Source: Teichococcus aestuarii
GTDB taxonomy: Bacteria; Pseudomonadota; Alphaproteobacteria; Acetobacterales; Acetobacteraceae
Assembly: GCF_003116135.1 (NCBI RefSeq)
Contig: NZ_PDOA01000002.1
Span: forward strand, 1-64,000
Length of the DNA: 64,000 bases
Reading direction: 5' to 3'
The first letter of the stretch is position 1, and each line of letters starts with the position of its first letter. A program made the position numbers and the translations under genes. The notes under the pieces were generated by a model. The model was not told the origin of the DNA. It did no database searches and saw only the letters and a program-made list of their open reading frames with translations. Shown here piece after piece: positions 25,548 to 34,311 of this stretch.

Positions 25548-25847
25548 CTACAGGCCCTCGTGGCGAGCAGGAGGGGCGCTTTGTATCAATTCCGGAGCAC
25601 CGTTTGAAGAACCATCCTCTAAAACCGGTGCAATCCACTGCCGCAGGAAAGGATCGGTCGGCGCTTCCACCAGCCGGGGCCGCAGCGCCAGCAACACCTG
25701 CACCAGCGCCGTGTGCAGCGTGCGCGCCCGCCCCAGGGCGATGCCGCGGGATGGCCGCTCCAGCAGCAGGGACAGCAGCGGCTCGGCCTCCTCGCTGCCG
25801 CAATCGCCCTCCAGGTGCAGGGTGTCGTCGTCCAGGCGCAGGGTCAT
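25548..25847 (-). CDS. small STAS-like protein of the chemosensory operon
   Basis: 99 residues, starting MTLRLDDDTLHLEGDCGSEE with a central GRARTLHTALVQVLLALRPR helix. The short strand-helix layout resembles STAS-type proteins, but the conserved phospho-accepting Ser of anti-anti-sigma factors is not evident at the expected place. Its ATG overlaps the cheA stop by 4 nt (ATGA), so translation is coupled to CheA. A role as adaptor or localisation partner of CheA or the receiver is inference. Confidence 0.6.
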   Translation of the reverse strand: MTLRLDDDTLHLEGDCGSEEAEPLLSLLLERPSRGIALGRARTLHTALVQVLLALRPRLVEAPTDPFLRQWIAPVLEDGSSNGAPELIQSAPPARHEGL

Positions 25848-27883
25848 CGTGTCAGCTCCGGCAGGTCCAGCACCATCCGCACGCGGCCTTCGTCATCCAG
25901 CGCGGTGCCCAGCAGGCCGGGCATCCCGGCCATCAGCCCTTCCAGCGGGCGCAGCGGCGCGTCGAGCCGCCGGCCGAACGCCTCCACCGCCAGCCCCACC
26001 GGCTGCGCCCCGGCGGTGACCAGAACCCGCGTCACCGCAGCCCCCTCCGCCCGGCGCGGCAGGCCGAGCAGCGCCCCGAGGTCGAGCAGCGGCACGGTGC
26101 GGCCGCGCAGCACGAAGGCCGCCGCCTCCCCCGGCAGCCCCGCCAGGGGCAGGATGCGCGCGGCCGGCAGGCGCAGCGTCTCCGCCACCGCCTCCACCGG
26201 CACGGCCAGCTCCTCGCCGCCGGCGCGCAGCAGCAGCAGCGCGCGCAGCGCCGCCGCCTGCGGCAGGGAAAGCCGCACCGTGATGCCCTCCCCCTTGCGG
26301 CTTTCCAGCGCCACATGCCCGCCCAGCGCGGCGATGGCGGCGCGCACCGCATCCATCCCGACGCCGCGCCCGGAGATGTCGCTGACCCCGGCGGCGGTGG
26401 AGAAGCCGGGCGTGAAGAGCAGCGCGTGCAGCGCGGCCTCGTCCATGGCCGCGGCGCCCGCCACGCCGCGCGCCCGCGCCGCCGCGCGCAGGCGCTCGGG
26501 GTCCAGCCCGGCGCCATCGTCGCTGAGCGAGATCTCCAGCCGCTCGCCCGCGCGGCGTGCCGCCAGGCGCAGCCGGCCGGCGGGCGGCTTGCCGCGCGCC
26601 TGCCGCTCCGCCGGCGGCTCGATGCCATGGTCCAGCGCGTTGCGCAGCAGGTGCAGCAGCGGCTCGTACAGCCCCTCGACGATGGCGCGGTCGGCCTCCA
26701 GCGCCTCGCCCGCCATCTCCAGCGTGGCCTCCTTGCCCAGCCGCGCGGCGGTCTCCCGCGCCAGGGCGGGCAGGCGGCGGAAGCTGCGCGAGAGCGGCAG
26801 GCGGCGCAGCCCGGCCACCATGCCGTCCAGCTCCGCCACCAGCCGGCCGATGGCCGCCTGCCGCTCGGCCAGGTCGCGGCCCAGCGCCGGGTCCAGCGCG
26901 GCGGCACGGGCCACCAGCGGGGCCAGGGCGTTGCCCGTCACTGCCAGCGCGCCCAGCCGCGCCGCCAGCGCCTCGATGCGCGCCGGCTCCACCCGCAGCG
27001 GGCGGGCCGGCGTCCTGGCATCAGGCATCCTGCCGCCCGGCGTCTCGCGGCCCGGCGTCTCGCCGCCGGTTGTCTCGCCGCCGGTTGTCTCGTTGCCGGT
27101 TGTCTCGTTGCCGGGCGCCGTGGCCGGCACCTCGGCCAGCACGCACTGGTCCGCCACGAAGCGGAAGACCTGGCGCAGCGCGTCCGGCGCCTCCAGCGTC
27201 AGCGCCAGGATCTCCAGGTTGCAGGCATAGGGGTCGAGCTGCGCCGGCTCCGGCCAGGGGAGGCGCGGCGAAAGCTCCAGCGCCAGCAGGCCGGGCAGCC
27301 GGCGCAGCAGCGCCAGCGGGTCCTCGCCCAGGAAGAAGCAGCCGGCATCCGGGCGGTAGCGCAGCGCCATCACCCGCCGCCCCTCCGCCCACGCCGCCGC
27401 GAGGGCGGCGGCGTGGCGTGCCGCCAGCGGGACGAGCCAGGCGGTCTCCGCTTCCCCGGCCGCCCGGGCCTGCCCCGCCGAGGGCGCCGCGCCGGTGCCG
27501 CCGGCGGGGCCGGGGCCGGGGCGCAGCCGCGCGGCCAGCGCCGCGGCCTCCGCCGCCGCGCCGTCCGGCAGGCCGTCCTCGCTGGCGAATTCCTCCAGCC
27601 AGGCCTCGCAGCAGGCGGCGGCATCCTGCAGCGCCAGCACCACCTCCGGCGTGGCGGGGGCGGCGCGCAGCGTGTCCAGCCGGTCCTCCATGGCGTGCAG
27701 CACCAGCCCCATCGGCGCCAGCGGGAACAGGCCGACCGAGCCCTTCAGCGTGTGCACGGCGCGGAAGAGCCGGTCCAGCAGCGCCGGCCCGGGCTGCGCC
27801 GCCCGCAGGGCCGGCAGCGCCTCCCCCACCTGCTCCAGCAGCTCCCGCCCCTCGATCAGGAACTGGTCACGCAACTCGTTCAT
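25844..27883 (-). CDS. cheA: chemotaxis histidine kinase CheA
   Basis: 679 residues with the CheA domain order. The N-terminal HPt domain has phospho-His44 in RLFRAVHTLKGSVGLF. A variable region of about 200 residues follows. Next comes a linker of five G(N/G/R)ET(T/P) repeats (27036-27110). The dimerisation segment, then an ATPase with LLHLLRNALDHGIEPP, SLSDDGAGLDPERLR and SDISGRGVGMDAVRAAI, and a C-terminal CheW-like regulatory domain (LVTAGAQPVGLAVEAFGRRL) complete it. There is no separate CheY-binding P2 domain that I recognise. The start at 27883 overlaps the cheR stop (ATGA). It should phosphorylate the adjacent receiver and CheB. Confidence 0.92.
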   Translation of the reverse strand: MNELRDQFLIEGRELLEQVGEALPALRAAQPGPALLDRLFRAVHTLKGSVGLFPLAPMGLVLHAMEDRLDTLRAAPATPEVVLALQDAAACCEAWLEEFASEDGLPDGAAAEAAALAARLRPGPGPAGGTGAAPSAGQARAAGEAETAWLVPLAARHAAALAAAWAEGRRVMALRYRPDAGCFFLGEDPLALLRRLPGLLALELSPRLPWPEPAQLDPYACNLEILALTLEAPDALRQVFRFVADQCVLAEVPATAPGNETTGNETTGGETTGGETPGRETPGGRMPDARTPARPLRVEPARIEALAARLGALAVTGNALAPLVARAAALDPALGRDLAERQAAIGRLVAELDGMVAGLRRLPLSRSFRRLPALARETAARLGKEATLEMAGEALEADRAIVEGLYEPLLHLLRNALDHGIEPPAERQARGKPPAGRLRLAARRAGERLEISLSDDGAGLDPERLRAAARARGVAGAAAMDEAALHALLFTPGFSTAAGVSDISGRGVGMDAVRAAIAALGGHVALESRKGEGITVRLSLPQAAALRALLLLRAGGEELAVPVEAVAETLRLPAARILPLAGLPGEAAAFVLRGRTVPLLDLGALLGLPRRAEGAAVTRVLVTAGAQPVGLAVEAFGRRLDAPLRPLEGLMAGMPGLLGTALDDEGRVRMVLDLPELTR
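27036..27110 (-). repeat. 15-bp tandem repeat in cheA linker
   Basis: About five consecutive 15-bp units encode the pentapeptide G(N/G/R)ET(T/P) between the HPt/variable and dimerisation regions of CheA. Copy number could vary by slippage without changing frame. Confidence 0.65.
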
Positions 27884-28740
27884 GCCGCCTCCGGCCGCTG
27901 ATGCACCAGAACCCCGCCGAGGCGGCGCGGCTGGAGCCGGCCCGGCCGCGGCATCATCGTCTCGCTGCGGCCCAGGCAGAGGAAGCCGCCCGGCAGCAGC
28001 GCCGCCTCCAGGTTCTCCATCGCGCGCTGGCGGGAGGCGGTGTCGAAATAGATCAGGGCGTTGCGGCAGAAGATGACATCGAAGCCGCCCTGCGCCGCCA
28101 TGCTCGCCGGCTCCACCAGGTTGGCCGCGGTGAAGCGCACCGATTCCCGCAGGTCCTGGATGATGCGGTGCCGCCCGCCCGGCAGGGGCTCGAAATAGCG
28201 CGCCACCAGCGCGGGCGGCAGTCGCGACAGGGCGCGGGCGCCATACTCCCCCGCCACCGCCGCCGCCAGGGCGCGGGTGTCGATGTCGGAGCCGACGATC
28301 TCGACATGGTAGGCATCCACCACCGGCCAGTTCTCCAGCAGCCAGAGCGCCAGGGAATAGGCCTCCTCCCCCGTGGCGCAGGGCATCGACCACAGGCGGA
28401 TGCGGTCGCCGGGGCTGCGCCGCGCGGCGATCTCGGGCAGCATCCCGCCACTCAGGCAGCGGAGCTGGTAGTCCTCGCGGTAGAAGTAGGTCTCGTTGAC
28501 GGTGAGGCTGTTGACCAGCGCCTCCACCTCCGCCGGGCTGTTGCGCAGCCGCGCCATGTAGGCGGCGAAGCCCGCCGCGCCGCTGTGCAGCACCCGCTCG
28601 GCCACGCGGCGCTCGATATAGTAGCGCTTCGGCTCGCCATAGGCGAGGCCGGTGTGGCGGTAGAGGAAGTCGCAGAGTTGCATCAGCTCCTGCCGGCTCA
28701 GCGGGGCGGGAGCGGTATGGGGCGAGGCGGGCACGCTCAT
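27880..28740 (-). CDS. cheR: chemoreceptor methyltransferase CheR
   Basis: 286 residues. The N-terminal helical domain (LSRQELMQLCDFLYRHTGLA) precedes a SAM-dependent methyltransferase domain containing LTVNETYFYREDYQL, the SAM motif RLWSMPCATGEEAYSLA, VGSDIDTRALAAA and FDVIFCRNALIYFD. It methylates glutamates on the MCP. The gene overlaps the cheB stop and the cheA start by 4 nt on each side, indicating tight translational coupling. Confidence 0.92.
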   Translation of the reverse strand: MSVPASPHTAPAPLSRQELMQLCDFLYRHTGLAYGEPKRYYIERRVAERVLHSGAAGFAAYMARLRNSPAEVEALVNSLTVNETYFYREDYQLRCLSGGMLPEIAARRSPGDRIRLWSMPCATGEEAYSLALWLLENWPVVDAYHVEIVGSDIDTRALAAAVAGEYGARALSRLPPALVARYFEPLPGGRHRIIQDLRESVRFTAANLVEPASMAAQGGFDVIFCRNALIYFDTASRQRAMENLEAALLPGGFLCLGRSETMMPRPGRLQPRRLGGVLVHQRPEAA

Positions 28741-29870
28741 GCCTCCACCCAGTGCCGCAGCCAGGCGGCCATGGCCTCCACCGGCGCCACCTGGGTGGCG
28801 CCGCCGCCGCGCACCAGCGCCCCCGGCATGCCCCAGATCACCGCGCTCTCCTCCGCCTCGGCCAGGGTGCGGCCGCCGGCGGCGTGCAGGCGCGCCATGG
28901 CGGCGGCGCCGTCATTGCCCATGCCGGTGAGCAGCACGCCGGCCAGGCGGGGGGCCGGCATGTGCTGCAGCGCGCTGTCCACCAGCCGGTCCACGCTCGG
29001 GTGCCAGCGATGCGCCGGCGCGGACGGGACCGGCAGCGCCACCAGGCCGCCCGGCCTGCGGGAGAGCAGGATGTCGGCATCGCCGCGTGCCACATAGGCG
29101 TGGCCCGGCCGCAGCGGCATGGGCTGCGCCACCTCCACCACGGAAAGCGCGCATTGCGTGTCCAGCCGCTGCGCCAGGGCCTGGGTGAAGGCGGCCGGCA
29201 TGTGCTGCGCGATGACCAGCGGCCAGGGGAAGCCCGCCGGCAGCTGCGCCAGCAGCATCTCCAGCGCCGGCGGCCCGCCGGTGGAGGCGCCGACCAGCAC
29301 CACCCCCTCCGGCAGGGCGGAGGCCTCGGGCGTCGGCGGCAAGGGCGAGGGCTGGGGCCGTGGCGGCGGCGGCAGGTGCCGCGGGCGGAGGGGGGCGCCG
29401 CGCGGGGCCGGCTCGCCGCGCAGGGCGGCCTGGGCGCGCAGCCGCACCCGCTCGGCCAGGCGGTGCGCGCCGCTCGGCCGCGCCCGGGCGGCCGCGCGCA
29501 CCTTGCGCACCAGCTCCGGCCCCAGCGTCTCCATCGCCAGCGAGACGGCGCCGCCCGGCTTCGGCACCACATCCACCGCGCCCTGCCGCAGCGCCTCCAG
29601 CGTCGCCTCGGCGCCGGAGGCGGTGAGGGCGGAGAGCATCACCACCGGGCAGGGCCGCTCCAGCATGATCCGCTCCAGGCAGGCCAGCCCGTCCAGCTGC
29701 GGCATCTGCACGTCCAGCGTCACCACGTCGGGGCTGAAATCGTGCAGCAGGGCCAGCGCCTCCACCCCGTCGCGCGCCTGCGCCATCAGGAAATCGCCCT
29801 CCGCCTCGAACAGGCTGGCGAGCAGGCGGCGCATCAGCGGCGAATCATCGACCACCAGCAGGCGGATCAC
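28737..29870 (-). CDS. cheB: chemotaxis response regulator / methylesterase CheB
   Basis: 377 residues. The N-terminal receiver has Asp8-Asp9 and acceptor Asp53 (VVTLDVQMPQLDG). A proline-rich linker (about residues 150-190) joins it to the methylesterase domain, which has the catalytic Ser in LVGASTGGPPALEM, His in VIAQHMPAAF and Asp in LLTGMGNDGAAAM. It starts at a GTG (29870) overlapping the CheW-gene stop (GTGA). It removes methyl groups added by CheR. The long continuous frame upstream of this GTG is a shadow of other genes. Confidence 0.92.
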   Translation of the reverse strand: MIRLLVVDDSPLMRRLLASLFEAEGDFLMAQARDGVEALALLHDFSPDVVTLDVQMPQLDGLACLERIMLERPCPVVMLSALTASGAEATLEALRQGAVDVVPKPGGAVSLAMETLGPELVRKVRAAARARPSGAHRLAERVRLRAQAALRGEPAPRGAPLRPRHLPPPPRPQPSPLPPTPEASALPEGVVLVGASTGGPPALEMLLAQLPAGFPWPLVIAQHMPAAFTQALAQRLDTQCALSVVEVAQPMPLRPGHAYVARGDADILLSRRPGGLVALPVPSAPAHRWHPSVDRLVDSALQHMPAPRLAGVLLTGMGNDGAAAMARLHAAGGRTLAEAEESAVIWGMPGALVRGGGATQVAPVEAMAAWLRHWVEA

Positions 29871-31351
29871 GACGCGCCCTCCACCGCCGCCCGCGCGGCG
29901 GCCAGCTGCGCCGCCCGGGCCGCGCCCGCCGCGGCCAGGGTGGCGCGCAGGGCCGAACCCGCCTCCCCCAGCAGCCCCACCGGCGAGAGCAGCAGCGCCA
30001 TGCCCGCGCCGCCCGGCAGGCCGGCGGCGCCTTCCACCAGCGGCGCGGCGCCGGCGGCGGCGTGCGGCACCGGCACCGGCACCGGGGTCCGGGCCCCGCC
30101 GGGCAGGCGGCGCAGGCCCGTCACCGCATCCACCATCAGCGCGACGCGCAGCCCCTCGAGCCATGCCACCACCACCACCCGCCCCACCCGCGCCGCCGCC
30201 GGCAGGCCGAGCAGCCGCCGCAGGTCCAGCACCGGCAGCGGCTCGCCACGGAGCGTCATCACCCCGGCGAGGCCCTCCGGCGCCTGGGGCAGGCGCGGCA
30301 GCGCGGCAGGCGCGGGAGCCAGCTCCGCCACCGCCGCCAGGGGCAGGGCGTAATCCTGCTCCTCCAGGCGCAGCAGCAGCACGCGCCCGCCCTCCTCCAG
30401 GGCCGCGGGGGCCGCCTCCTGGCCCGTCTCCGGGGCAGGCGCGGGGGCGGCGCCTTCGAGCAGGGAGGCGGGCGCGAGGATGGGCAGCAGGCGCCGCCCT
30501 TCCTCCAGCCGGGCGATGGCGGCGATCCGCCCCCGCCCTTCCCCGTCCTGTCCTTCCCCGCCCTGCCCTTCCCCGTTCCGCCGGAGGCCGCGCAGCAGGA
30601 GCGGCGGCACCGGCTCCACCGCCGGCTCCGGCACCGCGAGGATGCCGCGCACCGCCTCCACCACCAGCCCGGCGCGGGCCATGCCCTGGCGCAGCACCAG
30701 GATTCGGGCACCCGGGCCCGGCGCCGCCACGCCGCGGCCCAGCAGGGCGTCCAGCGCCAGCAGCGGCAGCGCCTGTCCGCGATAAGGCACCACGCCGAGC
30801 GCCGCCGCGCCCAGGCCCGGCAGCGGGGCGAAACCCGGCGGCAGGCGCAGCACCGTCTCCACCGCCTCCAGCGGCACGGCGAAATCCTGGCCCCCCGCGC
30901 GGCAGCCGAGCAGGGCGAGGGTGGCGTCCTCCGCCACCGCCCGCACGGGCATCGCCGGAGTCACGGGCATCGCTGGAGTGGCGAGGACCGGCTCCTGCTG
31001 CGCCCGCGGCATGACGGCGCGGGCCAGCAGCGCCGCCAGGTCCAGCGGCGCCTCGCCATCCGCCAGCCCCAGCACCGCCTCCACCGAAAGCGCCAGCGGC
31101 GTGCCGCCGCGCAGCAGCACCAGCCGCGCGGCCCGCCCCGGCGGGGCCTCCTCCCGCCCCAGCAGCCGCGCCAGGGAGACCACCGGCACCGGCGCCCCGC
31201 GCAGGCTGGCCATTCCCAGCAGCCAGTCCGGCGCGCGCGGCACGCGCGTCAGCGGGACGCAGGGCTGGACGCCCTCCAGCGCCACCGCCGGCAGGGTCAG
31301 GCGCTCCCCCCCGGCGCGGCAGGCCAGCACGCGCGCATCCTGCGCGGACAT
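29867..31351 (-). CDS. triple-domain CheW-like coupling protein
   Basis: 494 residues holding three successive CheW-type SH3-like domains, about residues 5-110, 140-250 and 320-430. Each shows the family pattern of a leucine-rich strand, a VMTLRGEPLPVLDLRRLL-like motif (also ASLRGAPVPVVSLARLL and VPYRGQALPLLALDALL) and a second half contacting CheA or receptor. Typical CheW has one domain (about 160 residues). The linker between domains 2 and 3 carries a short GEGQ/GEGR repeat. It lies 3 bp after the MCP gene and overlaps cheB. It probably couples several MCP and CheA contacts at once. Confidence 0.85.
   Translation of the reverse strand: MSAQDARVLACRAGGERLTLPAVALEGVQPCVPLTRVPRAPDWLLGMASLRGAPVPVVSLARLLGREEAPPGRAARLVLLRGGTPLALSVEAVLGLADGEAPLDLAALLARAVMPRAQQEPVLATPAMPVTPAMPVRAVAEDATLALLGCRAGGQDFAVPLEAVETVLRLPPGFAPLPGLGAAALGVVPYRGQALPLLALDALLGRGVAAPGPGARILVLRQGMARAGLVVEAVRGILAVPEPAVEPVPPLLLRGLRRNGEGQGGEGQDGEGRGRIAAIARLEEGRRLLPILAPASLLEGAAPAPAPETGQEAAPAALEEGGRVLLLRLEEQDYALPLAAVAELAPAPAALPRLPQAPEGLAGVMTLRGEPLPVLDLRRLLGLPAAARVGRVVVVAWLEGLRVALMVDAVTGLRRLPGGARTPVPVPVPHAAAGAAPLVEGAAGLPGGAGMALLLSPVGLLGEAGSALRATLAAAGAARAAQLAAARAAVEGAS
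30538..30583 (-). repeat. 15-bp tandem repeat in CheW-linker
   Basis: Three head-to-tail units encode GEGQG/GEGQD/GEGRG between the second and third CheW domains. Confidence 0.55.
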
Positions 31352-31354
31352 GCG

Positions 31355-33271
31355 CTAGCCTTCCGTGCCCTGGAGTTCCTCGGCCAGCCCGGCGATCTCC
31401 TCGATGGCGGCGGCCAGCGCCTCGGTGCCCTGGGCCTGCTCGCGCGCCGCGGCCGCCGCCTGGGCGGTGGAGCCGCCGATCTGCGCCGCCGCGGCGGCGA
31501 TCTGCCGGCAGCCGTCCAGCACCTCCCGCGCCGCCTGCATCGCCGCCTCGGCGCCGGAGGCCGTCTCCTCCGCCCCGCCGCGCAGCGCCTCGATCGCGTC
31601 GCGCGCCTCGCCCAGCCGGGCGAGCAGGAGGTGGTTGCGCCGCGCCTCGCCCTGGCCGGCGAGCACGATCTGCTCCAGGTCGCGCCGCGCCACGGCGGTC
31701 TGCATCTGCACCTCGCGCACCATGTCCTGCATCCGCCCGGCATGCGCGGCGGCCTCGCGCGAGAGGCCGCGGATGTCGCCCGCCACCACGGCGAAGCCGC
31801 GCCCGGCCTCGCCGGCCCGCGCCGCCTCCACCGCGCCGCACACCGCCAGCATGCCGGTCTGCGCCGCCACCAGCGCCATGCCGTTGACGATCTTCTCCGC
31901 CTGCCGGGCTTGGCCGGCCACCGTGTCGGACAGCAGCATCACCGCCTGCGCCTCGGCCGCGCCGGCGGCGATGCCCTGGCTGAGGCCCTCCAGCCGCTCC
32001 AGCGCCCCGGCCAGGCGCGGCGCGGCCTCCAGCAGGCGCGCGGCGGCGGCGGCGGCGGCGGCACGGGTGGCGGTGGCGGCCTGCTCGATCCGGTTCATGG
32101 TGTCGCTGGTCTGGCCGGTGGCCTCGGCCTGCATCTCGGCGCCGCGCCGGATCTGCTCCAGCGCCACGCTGATCTGCCCGGCCGAGCCGGCCAGCTCCTG
32201 CACGGTGGCGGACAGCTCCTCGGCGGCGGCGGCCAGCGCGGCGGCGCCGCCGGCCGCTCCCTCCTGCAGGGTGGTGGCCATGGCGGCGAGGGCCTGGGCG
32301 GTCCGCTGGCTCTCGTCCAGCGCCGTGCCCTGCTGCTGCACGGCCTCCTGCGCCTGCGCCGCGGCGGCGGCCTGCTCCTCGGCGGCAGCGGCCACCTGCT
32401 CGGCGCCGCGCCGGGCCTCGCCGGCGCCGAGATCGGCGTCGGCGGCGCTGGCCAGGATGGTCTCGGCCCCTTCCGCCAACGCCGCCAGGGTGCCGCGCAG
32501 GCCGACCAGCGTGGCCACCACCTGCTCGCCATGCCCGGCCTCCTCGGCGGCGCGGCCGGCGGCGGCGCGGATGCGCGCACCCATCGCCCGCACGCCCTCG
32601 CCGATCGCCACGGCCAGCTCCACCACCTCGGCGGCGCTGCCCTCGGTCTCCTCCGCCTGGGCGCGCACCTCCTCGGCCAGCACGGCGAAGCCGCGGCCCT
32701 GCTCCTCGGCCCGCGCCGCCTCGATGGCGGCGTTCAGGGCCAGCAGGCTGGTCTGCTCGGCAATCTCGCCCACCGCCCGGGTCAGCTCGCCGATGCCGCC
32801 CGCCTGCCGCTCCAGCCCGGCGGCGGCCTCGACGGTGCGCATCTGCTGGGCGGTGCTGTCCTGCACCCGGGCGATGGCGGCCTCCACCTGCGCCGCCACC
32901 TCGGCCAGCAGGGCCTGCAGGCCCTCCGTGCCGCGCTTGGTCTGATCGGCACGGGCGCGGGCCTGCCGGAAGGTGGCGGAAAGGCCGAGGATGGCACCCT
33001 GCGATTCCTGCGCGGCACCGGAGGCCTGCTCGGCCGCCGCCGCGATCTGCGCCAGGGCGCCATGCAGCTCCTCGGCGGCGCTGGCGGACTGGGTGAAGCC
33101 GGCGGCCAGCTCCTCGGTGGCGGTGCCGACGCGCTCGGCCGCCTTCTGGCGGCGCAGCCGGGCGCGCTCCTGCAGGCGGGCGGGGCCGGGCGCCGGCATG
33201 GCCGGAGGTTGTGCCACCGGGCCGCGCGTCTGGACGGGGCCTCGCATCTCGGATGTCTTGACCAGGGCCAT
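31355..33271 (-). CDS. soluble methyl-accepting chemotaxis protein with two signalling tips
   Basis: 638 residues, overwhelmingly Ala/Glu/Gln-rich coiled coil, with no signal peptide, membrane helix or recognisable ligand domain. Two separate regions match the MCP hairpin tip: [20 protein letters not shown] (then [16 protein letters not shown]) near residue 170, and [20 protein letters not shown] (then [16 protein letters not shown]) near residue 475. The first is close to consensus, the second divergent. It is the first gene of the operon. A cytoplasmic receptor able to present two CheA/CheW-binding tips is inferred. Confidence 0.85.
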   Translation of the reverse strand: MALVKTSEMRGPVQTRGPVAQPPAMPAPGPARLQERARLRRQKAAERVGTATEELAAGFTQSASAAEELHGALAQIAAAAEQASGAAQESQGAILGLSATFRQARARADQTKRGTEGLQALLAEVAAQVEAAIARVQDSTAQQMRTVEAAAGLERQAGGIGELTRAVGEIAEQTSLLALNAAIEAARAEEQGRGFAVLAEEVRAQAEETEGSAAEVVELAVAIGEGVRAMGARIRAAAGRAAEEAGHGEQVVATLVGLRGTLAALAEGAETILASAADADLGAGEARRGAEQVAAAAEEQAAAAAQAQEAVQQQGTALDESQRTAQALAAMATTLQEGAAGGAAALAAAAEELSATVQELAGSAGQISVALEQIRRGAEMQAEATGQTSDTMNRIEQAATATRAAAAAAAARLLEAAPRLAGALERLEGLSQGIAAGAAEAQAVMLLSDTVAGQARQAEKIVNGMALVAAQTGMLAVCGAVEAARAGEAGRGFAVVAGDIRGLSREAAAHAGRMQDMVREVQMQTAVARRDLEQIVLAGQGEARRNHLLLARLGEARDAIEALRGGAEETASGAEAAMQAAREVLDGCRQIAAAAAQIGGSTAQAAAAAREQAQGTEALAAAIEEIAGLAEELQGTEG

Positions 33272-33367
33272 GCGGTTTCTCCGGACAGGGGCGCAGGGTT
33301 CTCTCTACGCCAAGTCGCGGGCCGGGGAAGCCCCCCCTGATCGGATGCCTTGTCGGATCATGCGGCG

Positions 33368-33418
33368 GCCGCCGGGGCCGGATCATGGCCGCCGCCGCCG
33401 CCGGGGCCGGATCATGGC
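33368..33418. repeat. 22-bp direct repeat upstream of the chemosensory operon
   Basis: The 22 bp at 33368-33389, containing GGGGCCGGATCATGG, recur identically at 33397-33418, starting 29 bp apart. A third partial copy (GTCGGATCATGCGG) precedes them near 33353. They lie about 95 bp before the MCP start. Confidence 0.6.
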
Positions 33419-33419
33419 G

Positions 33420-33459
33420 CCGGCCGCCGCCGGGGGAGGATCTCCCCGGCGGCGGCCGG
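33420..33459 (-). terminator. strong hairpin after metallophosphoesterase operon
   Basis: CCGGCCGCCGCCGGGG (33420-33435) pairs exactly with 33444-33459, a 16-bp stem with an 8-nt loop, just beyond the stop at 33463. Confidence 0.7.
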
Positions 33460-33462
33460 AGG

Positions 33463-34308
33463 TCAGGCGTGCTCGGTCAGCGGCGCATGCGGACCATAGA
33501 CCGCCGGCATCAGGCCGATATCGTGCCGGTCGAGGCCCGCCGGCTCGACCAGCCGGCACTCATGCCCGCCATCGGCGTGCAGCACATGCTCGACATAGCC
33601 CAGCGGCTTGCCGCCCCAGCGCTCCTGCCAGGTGTCGCCGACGACGAAGGCCACGGCCGGCGCCCAGATCTGGCGCAGCCCGTCGCACAGGCCGCGGTCC
33701 CACCACTGGTGCAGGTGGCCGGAGGCGACGAAGGCCACGTCGTGCCCCGCCAGCAGGTCCAGCAGGCGGCGCCGCGCCGCCGGCAGCACCGGCCAGTAGG
33801 TCATCTCGGTGTCCGACAGGCGGTCGCGGCAGAGCGGTTTGTGCTGGAACAGCGCGATGCGGCGCCCATCCGCCGTCGCCAGCGCCTCCTCCAGGAAGGC
33901 GAACTGCGCCTCGCTCTCCGGCAGGCCGGCGGTGGTGATCAGCGTGTCCAGCCCGATCACCCGCCAGCCAGGGATGTCGCGCCGGTGCCAGTCCATGCCG
34001 AAAGTCTCGCGCCAACGGGCGAGGCGTGCGGCATCGGCGGGCGTCGCGCCGCCCAGCACGGTGTCGTTGCCGACATCGTGGTTGCCGGGCACGGCGAGCC
34101 AGTCCAGCCCCAGCCCGTCCATCTGCGCGCGGGCGAAGCGGAGGTCGTCGATGGCCAGCTCGCCATGCGCCGAGACATCGCCGGTGTGCAGCACGAGGTC
34201 GGGCCGCACGGCACGCAGGTGCTCCGCCAGATGCGCGAAGTTCGCGGTGAACTCCGGATGCGCGGCGGAGAGGTGCGTGTCGCTGATCTGGGCGACGCGG
34301 AAGGCCAT
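33463..34308 (-). CDS. metallophosphoesterase (CpdA/GpdQ-type)
   Basis: 281 residues with the calcineurin-like binuclear metal motifs in order: QISDTHLSAAH, LHTGDVSAHGE, VPGNHDVGND, LFQHKPL and ASGHLHQWWD. The subgroup includes cyclic-nucleotide phosphodiesterases and glycerophosphodiesterases. There is no signal peptide, so it is cytoplasmic. It is the last gene of an ABC-importer operon, 3 bp after the binding-protein gene. This suggests it hydrolyses a phosphodiester brought in by that importer; the substrate itself is inference. Confidence 0.85.
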   Translation of the reverse strand: MAFRVAQISDTHLSAAHPEFTANFAHLAEHLRAVRPDLVLHTGDVSAHGELAIDDLRFARAQMDGLGLDWLAVPGNHDVGNDTVLGGATPADAARLARWRETFGMDWHRRDIPGWRVIGLDTLITTAGLPESEAQFAFLEEALATADGRRIALFQHKPLCRDRLSDTEMTYWPVLPAARRRLLDLLAGHDVAFVASGHLHQWWDRGLCDGLRQIWAPAVAFVVGDTWQERWGGKPLGYVEHVLHADGGHECRLVEPAGLDRHDIGLMPAVYGPHAPLTEHA

Positions 34309-34311
34309 GGC

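Noticed and set aside
28737-33386. Continuous minus-strand frame of 1549 codons across cheB, the CheW gene and the MCP gene
   Set aside because: Only its last 377 codons (cheB) look like protein; the remainder is Gly/Arg/Ala-rich shadow of the CheW and MCP genes in high-GC DNA.
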